In this document: positions 1 through 11,301 of the stretch, in pieces
How the letters are laid out: each line of letters opens with the position of its first letter
Numbering within the stretch: position 1 is the first letter of the stretch
DNA from: Zingiber officinale
Lineage: Eukaryota > Streptophyta > Magnoliopsida > Zingiberales > Zingiberaceae
Reading direction: 5' to 3'
Length of the DNA stretch: 64,000 nt
Assembly (NCBI RefSeq): GCF_018446385.1
Contig: NC_056002.1
Coordinates: forward strand, 30,428,636-30,492,635
Notes under the pieces: model-generated
Database searches by the model: none
The model's input: the letters and a program-made list of their open reading frames with translations, nothing else
What the model was told of the DNA's origin: nothing
Program-made: the position numbers and the translations under genes

Positions 1-49
1 TTCAGCATATAAGCATTCTATCTGAAACAATAAACTCATGCATGTGTAC

Positions 50-1206
50 CTTTTGTAGCCCCTCAGAACTGCAGCCTGCAAAGTAAAAGCAAAACAAAGT
101 TCAGAAAAATGTGTGGAAACATCTTAATTGTATAACTCTTATTAGAAACAAAATGGTTGGATTGTGTTCCTATTATTGTTGTCGATACAAACGGTTAAGA
201 ACATATCCTCCTGTGAGAACTGTGTAAAAATAATGATCTTGCAATATTCTAAATATTTATTTTGCTTACCATCTGGTCTTTTAGGTACAGTTAGCATCTC
301 ATAAACAGCAATTCTTTGGCCTTTGGTGGAGTTTGAAGAATCCATATTTATTTGTTTCCCAGGAGACAATCTCACACTCGTATTCTTGGCCATTAAAAAT
401 GCTTTTCCTGCATCAGATAACCTTGGTTGTCCTTCCCTTGTGTTTTTCATAGTGCTGGAGGAAGAAGGAATTTTCAGCATTTGGAGATCACATGACGAAT
501 TATGCCCAAGATCATCAAATCTCTTTAAACTAACAGAATCTTTCCAAGTCAGCAATAGACTACTACTAGAAAAGTTTACACGATTTACTTCACTTCCTTC
601 AAGTCGAGATGAGGATGGACAACGTCCTCCTTCTAGATTAAGTGTACTGAAAAAAGGTCTTGTGCTTGATCTTTGTTTTTCACATTGGCCAATTTGCCAT
701 TGAGCAGTTGATCCTTCAATATCGTCCACACAACTCAAAGAACCTTTAACAGCAATGTGAGGCTGCATATCTTGATTCAGACACTTCATGTTTGTCTGTG
801 GTTCAAATTGATGTTCTTCTGATGCAAATTGAACAACATGAGATATTTGACTAGTTCTATAGCTAGATTCAGCTGATTGTTGAACTTCAACAGGTAGGGC
901 TACTTTACTGAAACCAAATCTGTATATTTTTTTGTATTCGGAGACACTTCCCTGATTCATAACACTTTTCAGCGTTTTGAATTTTCCAGATTCCAGAGTA
1001 TCGACTTGCAAGCGCTTGACTTTTTCATGAACTTCTGCTTTGCTTGAACTAGAAACAGCGAAACACTGATGGTTACGAGGAACTGATTTAGTTGCTTCTC
1101 TTGTCCAGCGTTTGATCCACTGTGAATGATATTGAACATTGGGTGCTCTAACGGTTTCATCACCCATATTATTCTCCTTATGTTGATAGGTACACTCAGC
1201 CATCAT
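50..1206 (-). CDS. Unidentified Ser-rich plant protein, 5' coding part (gene runs off the left edge)
   Basis: Two coding exons are seen: 1206-270 and a 26-nt exon 75-50. They join in frame across a GT-AG intron (donor GGTAAGC at 270-264, acceptor TTTGCAG before 75). A further donor, AAAG/GTACAC, follows at 50, so the protein continues outside the window after 321 codons. The start is a double ATG at 1206/1203 with an in-frame TGA just upstream. The product begins MMAECTYQHKEN, has a short aromatic/basic motif near residues 28-36 (HSQWIKRWT), and is otherwise hydrophilic, rich in Ser, Gln and Lys, with no membrane segment or signal peptide. This suggests a largely disordered nuclear or cytosolic protein. 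I do not recognise the family. That it is a real gene is supported by the long open frame and the frame-preserving microexon. Confidence 0.7.
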
Positions 1207-1834
1207 ATTTATTCAAATATCGGTTGCTGCACGATCTTCCACCACCGACACCTGAGGTAATTCATTAGTTGAGGAATCATGACCACGTTCAAAAGTCAGA
1301 ACAATAAATCCATGCACCAAAAGTAGGCTGAAGTGTTTTTTTCTTGATAAGTTAAGAAACAAGAAAGAACTCTCATGTTTAACATTCTGTAAAAGTGTTT
1401 GCTCAGCACTTTGTATGACTAAAAATCCGATAAAAACTGAAAGAAGTAAACAAAGAAAAACATTAACCTCAAGTATGCTAGTGATAATGAGATTATAGTT
1501 AATCTAAGTCTGATAGAGAGTTCATACACAATTGAAGGCATAGATATTCGGAATTGTTTCTAGCTGATACTGTAGAATCGTTGCGCTAGAGGGGGGTGAA
1601 TAGTGCTCGTGACTTTCACGTTCATTTTTAAAAACAATCGAAAAGAGTAAAGGCAGTGGAATGAAGACACAACAAAACAATCACAAACACCAAGAGTTAC
1701 TTGTTTCGGAGCCTATAGCGATTCCTACTCCAAGGACTGCACGTGAAAGTGCTTTCGATGGACAATCACTAATCAATCGAACGAAGTACAAGTACAATGA
1801 TTACAAGTAATTATAAAAATTAAAGAATACCAAC

Positions 1835-2759
1835 TGTTAGAATCCGGGGTAGTTTTGATGTGGTCAACCAAATTTTGTTAGGTCCTGTTGTATTTGATCC
1901 TTGTGTCTAAGTGTGTAAGAGCTTAAGAACACAAGAAGTCGAGCGAAAGACGCACCTAACGAGAAGGACGGCACAGGAGAGAGTCAACGGACTCGGTGCG
2001 TCCGAGGGACGAGGTACTACGGAAGAGTACACCGGTGGACGAGGACGTGCGCGACGTTCGAGGGATGAGAAATCGGGGAAGAAGCCTGCTCGAGGAAAAG
2101 GTCGGAAAATGAGTTCGGGTGAGCCCTATTCCGGATGTCTGAAATCATCCAAGTGATCGAAGCGACGGAAGAGGCAAAAGAGAAGTTTGGAGCTCGGTGC
2201 TGAAGGCGCCTTTCAATGGTATTGAAGGCGTCCTCGCGCCTTTCGGGAGGAAGGCGTCTTCAACCCTTGAAGGCGCCTTCGAGCCTCTATGGAAGACACC
2301 TTCAACCCCTTGAAGATGCCTTCAAACAATGACAGTTGCGAAAATAAACTTTATCTTCGAACAAATAGGATTTGCCACGCTGAAGGCGCCTTTCAGCATC
2401 GGATAAGTTTTTCCAAGGACTATAAAAAGACCCCTAGACCTAGGAAAAATATAACAACTTCTGTATTAACTTCCTAGCAACTTTCTGAACTTGTCAAAGA
2501 GTGTAAGAGTCTTCTCCGCCTTCATCAAAGGAGACATTTTTAGTAGAGCTTTGCAACCGCCTTGGATTAACAACCACCTATATTGTAACCAAGTAAAAAA
2601 TCGTAGTCTCTTAATTATTTTCATTTTAAGTTGTTATTTCGTCTAATGTTGTTGCTTAATTAGAATTGTGCTACTAATACAAGTCAAAGAAAAGGAAGGG
2701 GTTTTGTTTTCTTTTTACAAGCAATTCACCCCCATCTTGTCGGCCCCGCTGCACCAACA
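1835..2759 (+). repeat. 5' LTR of gag-only element copy 1
   Basis: 925 bp, TGTTAG...CCAACA. A TATA box (TATAAAAAGA, 2421) is preceded by clustered GAAGGCGCCTTC-type palindromes (about 2195-2395). The end shows the typical AATTCACCCCC motif, followed by the primer site. Confidence 0.85.
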
Positions 2760-2818
2760 AGTGGTATCAGAGGCAAAACGGCTCGGAAGGACTAACCGCC
2801 GACTAAAGCACTAAAACG

Positions 2819-3866
2819 ATGGTCAGACCGAGCATCTACCCGCCGAAGTTCGAGGGAGAATTCACAATATAGAAAAGAAAAATGGAGGTATTTTTTAAAA
2901 CCGATTTTGATTTATTGTTAATATAAAAATATGGACTTGTAGCACCTAAAGATAAAGAGGAGTATCAATGGACCAAGAAGGAGCAAACAGATTTTGTGGC
3001 AAATGGACGAGCCAAATTCCATCTACTGATAGTGTTACCTCCGCAAGAAGTCAACAGAATCGGCACCTACGAGACGGAGTATTGGGAGAAGTTCCTGGAA
3101 CAACACGAAGGTACGTCCGAAGCCAAACTCACGAGATGGAGTATGCTCCGGAACCAAATCAGCAACCTCTGAATGGAAGAAGGTGAATCGGTTGCTCATC
3201 TACATGGAAGAATCAAAAAGCTAAAAGCTAATCATCATATTAATAAACCTCAGAGTAACGATGACTAACCGGGACACGTAAAGGTATGCTTTAAATGCGT
3301 TCTCGAAAACACCGGAATGGACATCCATAGTAGACTCCTACTATATCTGTAAAGACCTCAAGGTAAGTACATTAGAAAGCTTCTTTTCCACTTTCGAATT
3401 ACACGAGTCTTGATGTGCAGGACAAAGAAAGGGACTAAGTCAGAACCTAGCACTACAAGCCCAGAAAAGCGGACCAGACTCAGACTCCGAAGCATCCATT
3501 GACGCAGATGAAGCAACATTATTAGTAAGGAAATTTAATAGATTTATTAGATCTAACAAATTCAAGTCGTAGATGAAAAAGGACTTAAGAAGCAAAAGGA
3601 AGATTCGATGCTACAATTGCCAAGAAGAAGGGCACATCAATGACAACTGCCCTAAACTGAAGAAAGACAAGGGCAAAAGACCAACAAGAGCGAAACTCAA
3701 GAATTTAAAGACAACATGGAATGAATCTTCATCCTCCAAATCCGAGATCGAGGCCTACGCCGGACTAGTCCTACTGTCGATCATCAACGAGAAGATGAAA
3801 GCGCTCATCGATGAAGGGAGAGGAGGATCATCAGAAGAAAGTTACAAGGAAGAAGAAATATCATAA
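2819..3866 (+). pseudogene. Degenerate retrotransposon gag (copia-type, CCHC knuckle)
   Basis: The frame starts at ATG 2819 (motif IYPPKFEGEF) and is quickly broken by stops and frameshifts. Recognisable blocks are the N-terminal gag region, a central QHEGTSEAKL segment and a zinc knuckle of form C-x2-C-x4-H-x4-C near 3609-3650. A Ser/Glu-rich tail follows, with a downstream AT-rich stretch to 4870. Collinear with the better preserved gag of copy 2 at 51147-52121. No pol follows. It cannot make an intact protein as read. Confidence 0.75.
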
Positions 3867-4880
3867 GACGAGGTACATAAGGTACACGCCTTAACTTCTA
3901 AAAAGTCATTTCAATTTATTAAAGTACTTTCCAAAGATTTAGTAAAACTAGATGATAAGTTAAAGGAAGAAAATAAAAAATTGAAGGATCAAATTGAAAA
4001 ATCTAAAAATTCTGCATGCCTTAATCAAAATGTCTGAAAAAACTATAGAAGTCTAAATTGATATTTTAGATACCATAAGGGTCAAATTAGAAAGTTATCA
4101 CCAAAATATATTCTTAAAAGACACTTAATCAATCCAGTAGAAAGAAACCTATATTGGGTTTCCAAATCCTGCTTAGAATAAATTAAATTTTTTAAAGTTA
4201 CAATTTGCAGAAAATTAAATGTTTAATTCCTTTAAAAGGTTTTATCTAGAAGTAGTTGTTGTTCCAATATCCAAGAAGGTCTAATGTCTCGCCACAGCTT
4301 GGAAGCCAATTATTAAAATGAATGTTTAATAGACTGATTGTTAAATAGTTAACTGTTATAAATTTATCAAAATAAAAAAAAAATTAAAGTTTTTTTTAAA
4401 TTAAAGTTTTTTATTTTTTGCTTAAGTTAACTCCTTTGTGCAAAATTTTATCTATCTTATATATATTCAACTCCTATTAAAATTTTCAGAGTTTTTCAAT
4501 ACTCAAAAATATATTTTTATAATTTTTTGATAAACAATGAATTTTCTACGGATTATTTGCCGAATACTTCATCTGAAAAATCTTGAAACTTTATTTTTGA
4601 AAAATTTAAATTATGTTGAACCTTAAGAAAAATTTTCTTTAACCCTTAGAAAAGTTTTAAATCTTTATCTAACTTTGTCTTTCTCACTTTATTTTTGATG
4701 CGATTAAAGGGAGAGAAATTAGTACAAGTTCAGGGGGAGTTTGGATATTTGCATAAATAAATTTTTTTACAAAATTATTTAATTCATTGTATTGCAATTG
4801 TTATTTGCAATTTACTTATGTTATTGTATTTTTTTTAACCCTGACTTGAACTTGGGTTGATGCACATAAAAAGGGGAGAT

Positions 4881-5835
4881 TGTTAGGATCCCGAGGTAGT
4901 TTTGATATGGTCAACCAAATTCAGTTAGGTCCTGTTATATTTGATCCTTGTGTCTAAGTGTGCATGAGCTTAGTAACACAAGAAGTCAAGCGAAAGACGC
5001 AGTTAGCGAGAAGGACAACAAGGGAGAGAGCCAACAGGCTTGGTGTGTCCAAGGGATGAGGTGCTGCGGAAGATTACACCCATGGACGAGAAAGACGTGT
5101 GCGACGTTCGAGGGACAAGAAGCTGGGGAGGAAGCACGCTCGAGGAGAAGATCAGAAAATGGATTCGGGTGAGTCCTATTCTGCATGGCCGAAATCAACC
5201 AAGCGAGCGGAGCAGCGGAAAAACCAAAGGAAAAGTTTGGAGCTCGGTAGCAACTGCTAAAGGCACCTTCAACGGTATTGAAGGTGCCCTCGTGCCTTTC
5301 GAGAGGAAGGCGTCTTCAACCCTTGAAGGCACCTTCGAGCCTCTATGGAAGGCGCCTTCAACCCCTTGAAGGTGCCTTCAAACAATGACCGTTGCGAAAA
5401 TAAACTTTATCTTCGTACGGATAGGATTTGTCACGCTGGAGGCGCCTTCCACCCTATTGAAGGCGCCTTCTAATCTCGGATAAGTTTTTCCAAGAACTAT
5501 AAAAAGTCCCCTGGACCTAGGAAAAACATAACAGCTTCTGCATTAGCTTCCTAGCAACTTTTTGAGCTTGTCAAAGAGTGTAAGAGACTTCTCCGCCTTC
5601 ATCAAAGGAAACATTTTTAGTAGAGCTATGCAATCGCCTTGGATTAACAACCATCTAGGTTGTAACCAAGTAAAAATCATAGTCTCTTACTTATTTTCCT
5701 TTTAAGTTGTTATTTCGTTTATTGTTGTTGCTTAATTAGAATTGTGCTACTAATACAAGTCAAAAGAACAAGAAGGGGTTTTGTTTTCTTCTTACAAGCG
5801 ATTCTCCCCCTCTTGCCGACCCCACTGCACCAACA
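4881..5835 (+). repeat. 3' LTR of gag-only element copy 1
   Basis: 955 bp, starts TGTTAGGATCC directly after the purine tract and ends CCAACA before the TSD CCAAC. It is collinear with the 5' LTR, with scattered substitutions and small indels. Confidence 0.85.
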
Positions 5836-6802
5836 CCAACGATTCGAAAATTTAGATATTCAGAGCGGTGGTTGTCGGGGCATCTATTGAGCATCAAGGA
5901 AGTGTTTTCACAGCAACATAAAGAAGCGAAAGTTGCTTGGAATGTTGTGTTTAGCCTCTAGTTGAATGCTGTTTTTATAGACTGCTCTGGGCGCCTGGAT
6001 CTCTTCTGGACACTGGACCGTGACGTAGGGTCGTCGAATCAGTGTGCTCCAGCGTGGCGAAGAGATGAAGTTTGCGGTTCCGGGCGCTCGACCAATGAAG
6101 GTGCCTTGTCCAAGCGCCTCGCCAGGCGTAATCTCCTCGACAAGGATTCCCGGGCGCACAGACTCAAGGCGCCTGGACCAACTTTCTGCAACCACCTTAT
6201 TTTCTGCAAAATAAAGTTAGTCCAGGCAATAAACAATATATATAATATGAATTTGACAGCCTCCGACTGTTCGGCTCTGACTTTGAGTTTCACTAAAACT
6301 CTAGGTTGAACCAACGTCTACTGTTCCCTCTTCAAGGGAACGCAACCTCACCTACTCCTCTCAGGAGAGTTTACCTTTTTGCCAGACCGGTGCTCCAGAC
6401 CGTCTGGACTTTTGCTCAGCGTCCGAGACTTCAGGTCTTCATGCTGAACGCCCGCTCCATGATCCGTTCAGACTTCCACCTGGTCCGTGACCACCAAGAT
6501 TTTCACCTAGAGTTCCCGACTCTAGGATTTCGCTCAAAGTGCTCGACTCGCCAAGACTTCGTTGTCTAACCGCAGCTAGGACTTTCCTTTACCTAAGATT
6601 ATCTCCCCCTAAGACCTAGAATTACCTCCCCCTAGGATTTTTCACCTGCCTAAAATCTACTAGGTTTTTTGTCTAAGAACACTTAGAACTTTCCTGCAAG
6701 CTCAATCACACTTGTTAGACAATAAGTAACCTTAACTTTGGACCCTTTGTCATAATCAAAACTTAGATTTGATCGTCTAGTACTCCCGGCAGCAACAGAT
6801 AC

Positions 6803-7456
6803 AAATAGCAAAACTAAGACATTCCAAGATTTTGTGAGATTCTATATTTTCTAGTTTATGACTTGTTACGCATTCAAATAAATTTATCAAACAGTCATTT
6901 GTTTGACTCAGGAGCCACCAATTTAACAATCCTTCAAAGCATCAAAATATAACATCAACATCACCTATGCTCATCCTCCTCAAGAACTAATGGCAGAAAC
7001 TACAGCCAACTACTTAGTAAACAGATTGCTATCTCTAATATGTTCAAGCTTTAGGAAAGAATGATATCTACGTGGAAACCTAATAGAGTAGGTACTCTCT
7101 GCAAAATTAAGCAAGTGTATTGCAAATATTGGCATACAGATCTACAACCGTCATTTTCGGAAATTTATTCGTACCTCAGTGGCCAGGAACTTTGAATTTT
7201 TCAGGAGAAAGAAATTTGAACTGAGAAATTTCTTCCTTTAGGCCTATGAGAGAGAAGGAAAATTGGAAGAAAAGTTAGCGAACTTCAAGTAGCAAAGTAG
7301 ATGGTATTATGAGGACGCCAAAATGAAATCCAAAAGCCTGGACTTTCCGCACGCAAACAAACAAGCAAGCGAGATCCAGGAAACCTAACGTGATTGCCAT
7401 CTTCGATCTCTCGCCGAAACCTAGAAGCGATAATAATCAAAGGAAGAACTTCTCAC
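6803..7456. other. Non-coding stretch between the solo LTR and the putative 5' UTR exon
   Basis: I see no gene or bounded element here. It is moderately AT-rich and would be intron sequence if the 5' UTR model of the left-edge gene is right. Confidence 0.4.
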
Positions 7457-7866
7457 CTCGCCCTATCGTCTAAGAATCACAAAAAACAAAACAAAAAAAA
7501 ACTTGAAAATCAAGGAAAATAGAAACAGAATCGGCCAGGAATCTCGACGGAGCCGCCGGAAAACATCGCCAAGCTCCGAAGAAGGGACTCAAACCTCTTT
7601 CCTCGTGAGATCCAGCTCCATGGCGAAGGAGAGGGTTGAGAGTTTGCACAGGTCGGGAGAAGAAGTGGAGGAGAAGCGAGCGATTTACACAGGAAAAAGG
7701 TACCAAATCGTACGAGGTGTCGGACGCTGATTGGCTTCTCGAGATTGAGGAAGTGGGAACCGCAAAAATATCTTTTTGGGTGCAGTTTAACTACGTTGTG
7801 ACCGACGGTGAACATACCCCAACACGGCGTATCAATTTTGCATTAGGAATAAAAATTAAAAATTAG

Positions 7867-8520
7867 ATATAAATAATATTGATTAATACATTTTTAAGAA
7901 AAATGATAAGCACTTCTCTGAATCGATCACTTTATTTGTTTATAATTGTTTAGAATTTTCATAAAAGAATGAAATGAATGTAAAAATTGTTTTTAAAATA
8001 ATATTTTAAATTATGAGGGGTTAATTAAAAATTTTGAATGCTAAGTTTTTTGAGAAATTATTGAGAAAAATATATAAATTTTATGGATAAATAAAATTAA
8101 AATCCACATTTGATCCGACGAGATATTTTGGTAATCGAATTATAAAAATAATATTTTAGAAAAGTATCTATGAGGATTTGGAGGATAAATAAGAAAATAA
8201 ATGAATTTTAAAAAATAAATAAAATAAAATAAATGAATTTGGAGTATTTATGTGGAAGAGCTTATCCTAGAGGTAGCCATTGCTGTAGTGGCATGTTAAT
8301 ACTGTTCTATCATTTAGATAAAATATGTATATATATCTATATAAGGTGATTATCCTAAGGACAGTCTATAACCGAGTATCAAGTTAGTTAAAGGATATTT
8401 GTCTCTTGAGAATATTATAATAAATATATCACCCTATTATAATAAATATATCATTCTCTAGTTACTGTACATCCCTTGAGGAGATATATAGAAATGATAT
8501 CATGTACATTTTTATATAAA
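7867..8520. other. AT-rich intergenic stretch
   Basis: Very AT-rich with short near-repeats (for example ATAATAAATATATCA twice near 8420-8455). No coding frame or TIR could be supported. Confidence 0.5.
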
Positions 8521-8524
8521 CAAC

Positions 8525-8795
8525 CGTGAATAACATCTCTATGTGCCAGGGTTATGGTACCATGGTAGGATATTCAGATTGTCTCCCAGACACTCGCGGT
8601 TCGAATCCTAGCTATGACGTATTTGTAGAAATTTTTTTTTCCAAATGGGGGGTGTAATCAAAGGATGCTGGACTTCTGGGTTGGCTGCCACGTGCACTTC
8701 CCGATTTACCCTAGTGGCCGGTGGGAAACTTCCGTGGGACCGGACCGGTCACCCCCAGAGATAGTCAATGAGACTAACTGGGATTATAATTTTTT
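8525..8795 (+). mobile_element. Probable SINE (tRNA-derived head)
   Basis: A perfect Pol III B box, GGTTCGAATCC (about 8599-8609), follows an A-box-like TGGTACCATGG (one mismatch to consensus) some 45 bases upstream. A 190-bp unrelated body follows and ends in an AT-rich run near 8790. The head does not fold as a complete tRNA. I could not find a clear target duplication, so boundaries are approximate. Confidence 0.5.
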
Positions 8796-9134
8796 TCTAT
8801 GTGGGCATCTAACACGGTTTTGAACGAAAATTTTTAATCTATCTCATCTGCATACAATAACCTTTCTCTCTTTTCTCTTAGATTAAAATAAAATTCTTTG
8901 TTCTCTCCTTTGATTGTATGTAGCAACCACTATGATGCATATTTTTTAAAATCAGCACCACAACTTAAATACATCAGTCATCGTTGTAATGCTGATTTTT
9001 AAAAACCAACACCACAACAGTGGTGTTGCTCATTTTAAAGACCAGCACCACTGATATGATGCTAATCTTTAAAAACTAGCTCCAGGTTAAAAATTAGGTG
9101 GTGCTGATTTTTAAAAACTAACACCACAGAAATC

Positions 9135-9465
9135 TGTTGGAAATGGGGATAGTGGGGAACGTGGCCCATGTTCCCCACTACTCATAATGGAAAAGGTCCA
9201 TTATGCCCCTGGTTTATTTCCCTATATAAAGGGGATGCGTCCAAGGATCAGAGGGGAGAATCAGGGTGTGTTGGAGACGAGAGTAAGAGGAGAACATCCA
9301 AGGTGGCGGGATTTGGTTTGTGAAATTGCGGAGGGCTTTCCGATCCTGTGATCGCTCTTCCGATAGCGAGTTTCGCCATTGCCAATTGCGGATCTACGGG
9401 AGATCGTTGTAAGTTTTTACCGTTTTATTTTTAATTCGTCTTTCATGCATTTAGTATAATCTACA
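9135..9465 (+). repeat. 5' LTR of the copia element
   Basis: 331 bp, TGTTGG...CTACA. A TATA box (TATATAAA, about 9223-9230) lies in the middle. By eye it differs from the 3' LTR at seven positions, all transitions and all in the second half. Confidence 0.9.
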
Positions 9466-10797
9466 TTGGTATCAGAGCGCGTAGTTATTTCTAAATGCTT
9501 AGAGATGAATTATAAAATCATTGTTCGGATGTTTTCTCGATTTGCCATTTCTTGTCACTGTTTTTTTTTTCACAACTAATGTGTCGTAGCATACAACGTC
9601 ACTCACCGGTGACAGGGTCGCTGGTAAGAGTCACCATCGCCGTTAACGTCGCTGCTCAACAGCGTACTGTACCAAGTTTAAAAAATCGCGACAGTATAGC
9701 GATTTCCATCAGAGTAGGGCTCGGGCCGCAAAGATATACCGGTGAAGGCATTCTGTGGCCTATAATGACGTCTTGGTTGGTCGATGGAGTGCTCATGGTT
9801 GCTGCCTCTCACAATTTCTGCGCAAGCAGAGACTGGCTACCTGCGTTCGTCGTGGGTGAGGCAGTGAAGTGGTGGGCGGCGAACAGATCGTGGTGAAGAA
9901 AATGCCGGCAGCGTGCTCGAGGCGGCCTCGGCCTCTTGCAGTTTCTGTACCGTGTTTGTCGCTGGTGCGCGGCTGAGACGGCATGTGGCATGCGACGTGT
10001 GCAGCGTGCGGAAAAAAATCGACGGAGAAAACGTGATATGACGAAGCACAGTGTTTCGTGAGTAATTTTCATTTAAGGAAAATTTTAAAAAAAATTGAAA
10101 CCTTCCTGTTTCGAATTGTTTTTCCATGCAAAATTTTTAAGCTTATGTGTTTAAAAATTATTTATATATATTTATTAATATATATATAATTATGCATGTT
10201 AAAATTAATTAAAATTATGATTGTTGGTCTAATTTTAATTAATTATGTGGGTTTAAACTGGTTGGTCCAATTAGACCTGGTTTAGATTAAACCATTGGGT
10301 TTAATTAAACCAATTTGATTCAACCCCAAATTAATTTGGGTTGATTAATAAGACTTGGACCAAATATGATCAAATGACCAGATTTGTTCTAATTGGTCAG
10401 ATTTGATCAAAACAATTAGATTAGTTCTAATTAGTCGGACTTAAACCAATGGGCATTGGTTTGATCAAATGAACCTGAGTTTGATCAATAAGTCTGAAAT
10501 TGGTAGAAATGGACTTAGAGAAAAAGTAACAGAACATAGGTACAAAAATCTCTGTACAATTAGATTAGTTCTAATTATGGACAATGGACCAAGCTTAGGA
10601 TCTGGATCCCTAGTCAACCAATCCAATGGGTCTGACCAATTAGATTAGTTCTAATTGTCGACTTAAACTCCTGAAAATCGAGAAGATTTGTTTTTCTTGA
10701 TTTATTATGTTGGTACTATGCCTGTATAACTTGAAATAAGTCGGTTTTGTACTGGTTAGTCGGTTTTGTACTGACTTATTTATTTTCAATTTTTCAG
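9409..10797 (+). promoter_or_regulatory. Candidate retrotransposon leader intron (donor in LTR, acceptor before extra ORF)
   Basis: A consensus donor, GTAAGTTTTT, begins at 9409 within the LTR downstream of its TATA box and is kept in both LTRs. A strong pyrimidine-rich acceptor (CAATTTTTCAG) ends at 10797, immediately before the ATG of the extra ORF. Splicing would place this ORF first on a short-leader mRNA. A second, weaker acceptor-like site (TTTATGATAG) lies just before the gag ATG at 11749. This is inferred from motifs only. Confidence 0.4.
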
Positions 10798-11301
10798 ATG
10801 GCACGGACGATTACCACATTGACTCGTCGCGAAGTGCGACGAAATCAGCTCAGGGAGGAGATTCAGGAGATAGAGTACGACTCTGCTTATGGAGTCGACG
10901 GACACATTGGGCGGCTTGATGATCTATTTTGGAAACTTGAGCGTGAAGAGTTTCCAGTCCTGGACAGTTATAGGATTTGGGCTTTAATGCAATCATTGCC
11001 AGAAAATCCTAGGATGATAGCAAACTATATTTGGGGGTGTCATCAAGGACAAGTCACATATTCTGTACTATGTGAGGAGTTGCTTCATCATATGACTGAA
11101 GAGGATCCGGAAGAGTTCGAAGAGGACCCGGAAATGATCGAGGAGGAACCAGAAGAGGATCCAATTGTGGATCCAATAGAGAACCTTGAAGTTATCCTGC
11201 CTGTGATTATCCCAAATGAGTCCAGGCTGAGAGGGATTATTTTGGCCACTGCACTAGTGTCTGTCCTAGTGGGAGTGGTAGTTTCCTATTTAGTTTATTA
11301 G
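10798..11301 (+). CDS. Extra ORF upstream of copia gag: gag-like core with acidic repeats and C-terminal membrane anchor
   Basis: Uninterrupted 167-aa frame. I chose ATG 10798 (MARTITTL) over the upstream ATG at 10747 because it follows directly on an acceptor-like site. Residues 9-25 are Arg/Glu-rich. Residues about 35-105 follow the spacing of the C-terminal half of copia gag (UBN2-type): a helical stretch, a QSLPENP motif comparable to RSLPDSW in this element's own gag, then a CEELLHHM helix. Residues about 105-135 are acidic E-E-D-P type repeats. Residues about 145-165 (RGIILATALVSVLVGVVV) form a hydrophobic segment ending five residues from the C-terminus, like a tail anchor. No zinc knuckle is present. 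Its role is unknown. A membrane-tethered gag paralogue is my inference. Confidence 0.6.
   Translation: MARTITTLTRREVRRNQLREEIQEIEYDSAYGVDGHIGRLDDLFWKLEREEFPVLDSYRIWALMQSLPENPRMIANYIWGCHQGQVTYSVLCEELLHHMTEEDPEEFEEDPEMIEEEPEEDPIVDPIENLEVILPVIIPNESRLRGIILATALVSVLVGVVVSYLVY

Larger units (their letters stand above)
1835..5835 (+). mobile_element. Gag-only, non-autonomous LTR retrotransposon (TR-GAG-like), copy 1
   Basis: It is bounded by the exact TSD CCAAC (1830-1834, 5836-5840). LTRs are 1835-2759 and 4881-5835, starting TGTTAG and ending CCAACA. A primer site, TGGTATCAGAGG (2762-2773), matches initiator tRNA-Met type primers common in Ty1/copia elements. A purine tract, AAAAAGGGGAGAT, ends at 4880. 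The 2.1-kb interior has a gag remnant with a CCHC knuckle but no protease, integrase, reverse transcriptase or RNase H. Such elements must borrow enzymes from an autonomous partner. It sits inside the solo LTR at 1571-6797 and is therefore younger than it. Confidence 0.85.
1571..6797 (-). mobile_element. Solo LTR (minus orientation), split by a nested gag-only element
   Basis: On the minus strand the unit starts TGTTGCTGCC (6797) and ends GATTCTACA (1571). It is flanked by the exact 5-bp duplication GATAC at 1566-1570 and 6798-6802. Without the nested insertion (1835-5835) and one copy of its TSD it is about 1.22 kb. Near its 3' end lies the motif TTCACCCCCC, shared with other LTRs in the window, and GGCGCC-type palindromes occur at 5990-6180. 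No internal region, primer site or second LTR is seen, so this is the scar of LTR-LTR recombination. Confidence 0.8.
1251..7700 (-). other. Probable 5' UTR intron and first exon of the 50-1206 gene
   Basis: On the minus strand a CT-rich, leader-like stretch at about 7700-7457 ends in a good donor (CGAG/GTGAGAAG at 7457). A candidate acceptor (TTACCTCAG) lies just before 1251, 45 bases upstream of the ATG at 1206. Joined, these give a spliced 5' UTR with an intron of about 6.2 kb. That intron would house the solo LTR at 1571-6797 and the gag-only element nested in it. No competing minus-strand gene lies between. The exon start is not defined, and the assignment rests only on splice motifs and position. 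Confidence 0.4.

Noticed and set aside
142-269. Reading the left-edge gene straight on to a stop at 142
   Set aside because: A consensus donor at 270 and the in-frame microexon at 75-50 give a better model. The read-through part is AT-rich and looks like intron.
323-703. Plus-strand frame of 126 codons
   Set aside because: Antisense shadow of the left-edge gene's large exon, with no start context or domain.
8585-8660. tRNA gene at the perfect B box near 8600
   Set aside because: The A box is imperfect and too far away, and no acceptor stem or anticodon arm can be formed, so a SINE head fits better.
10747-10797. Upstream ATG as start of the extra copia ORF (adds 17 residues)
   Set aside because: The added residues come from a T-rich, intron-like stretch, and the acceptor-like TTTTTCAG directly before ATG 10798 favours the shorter form.
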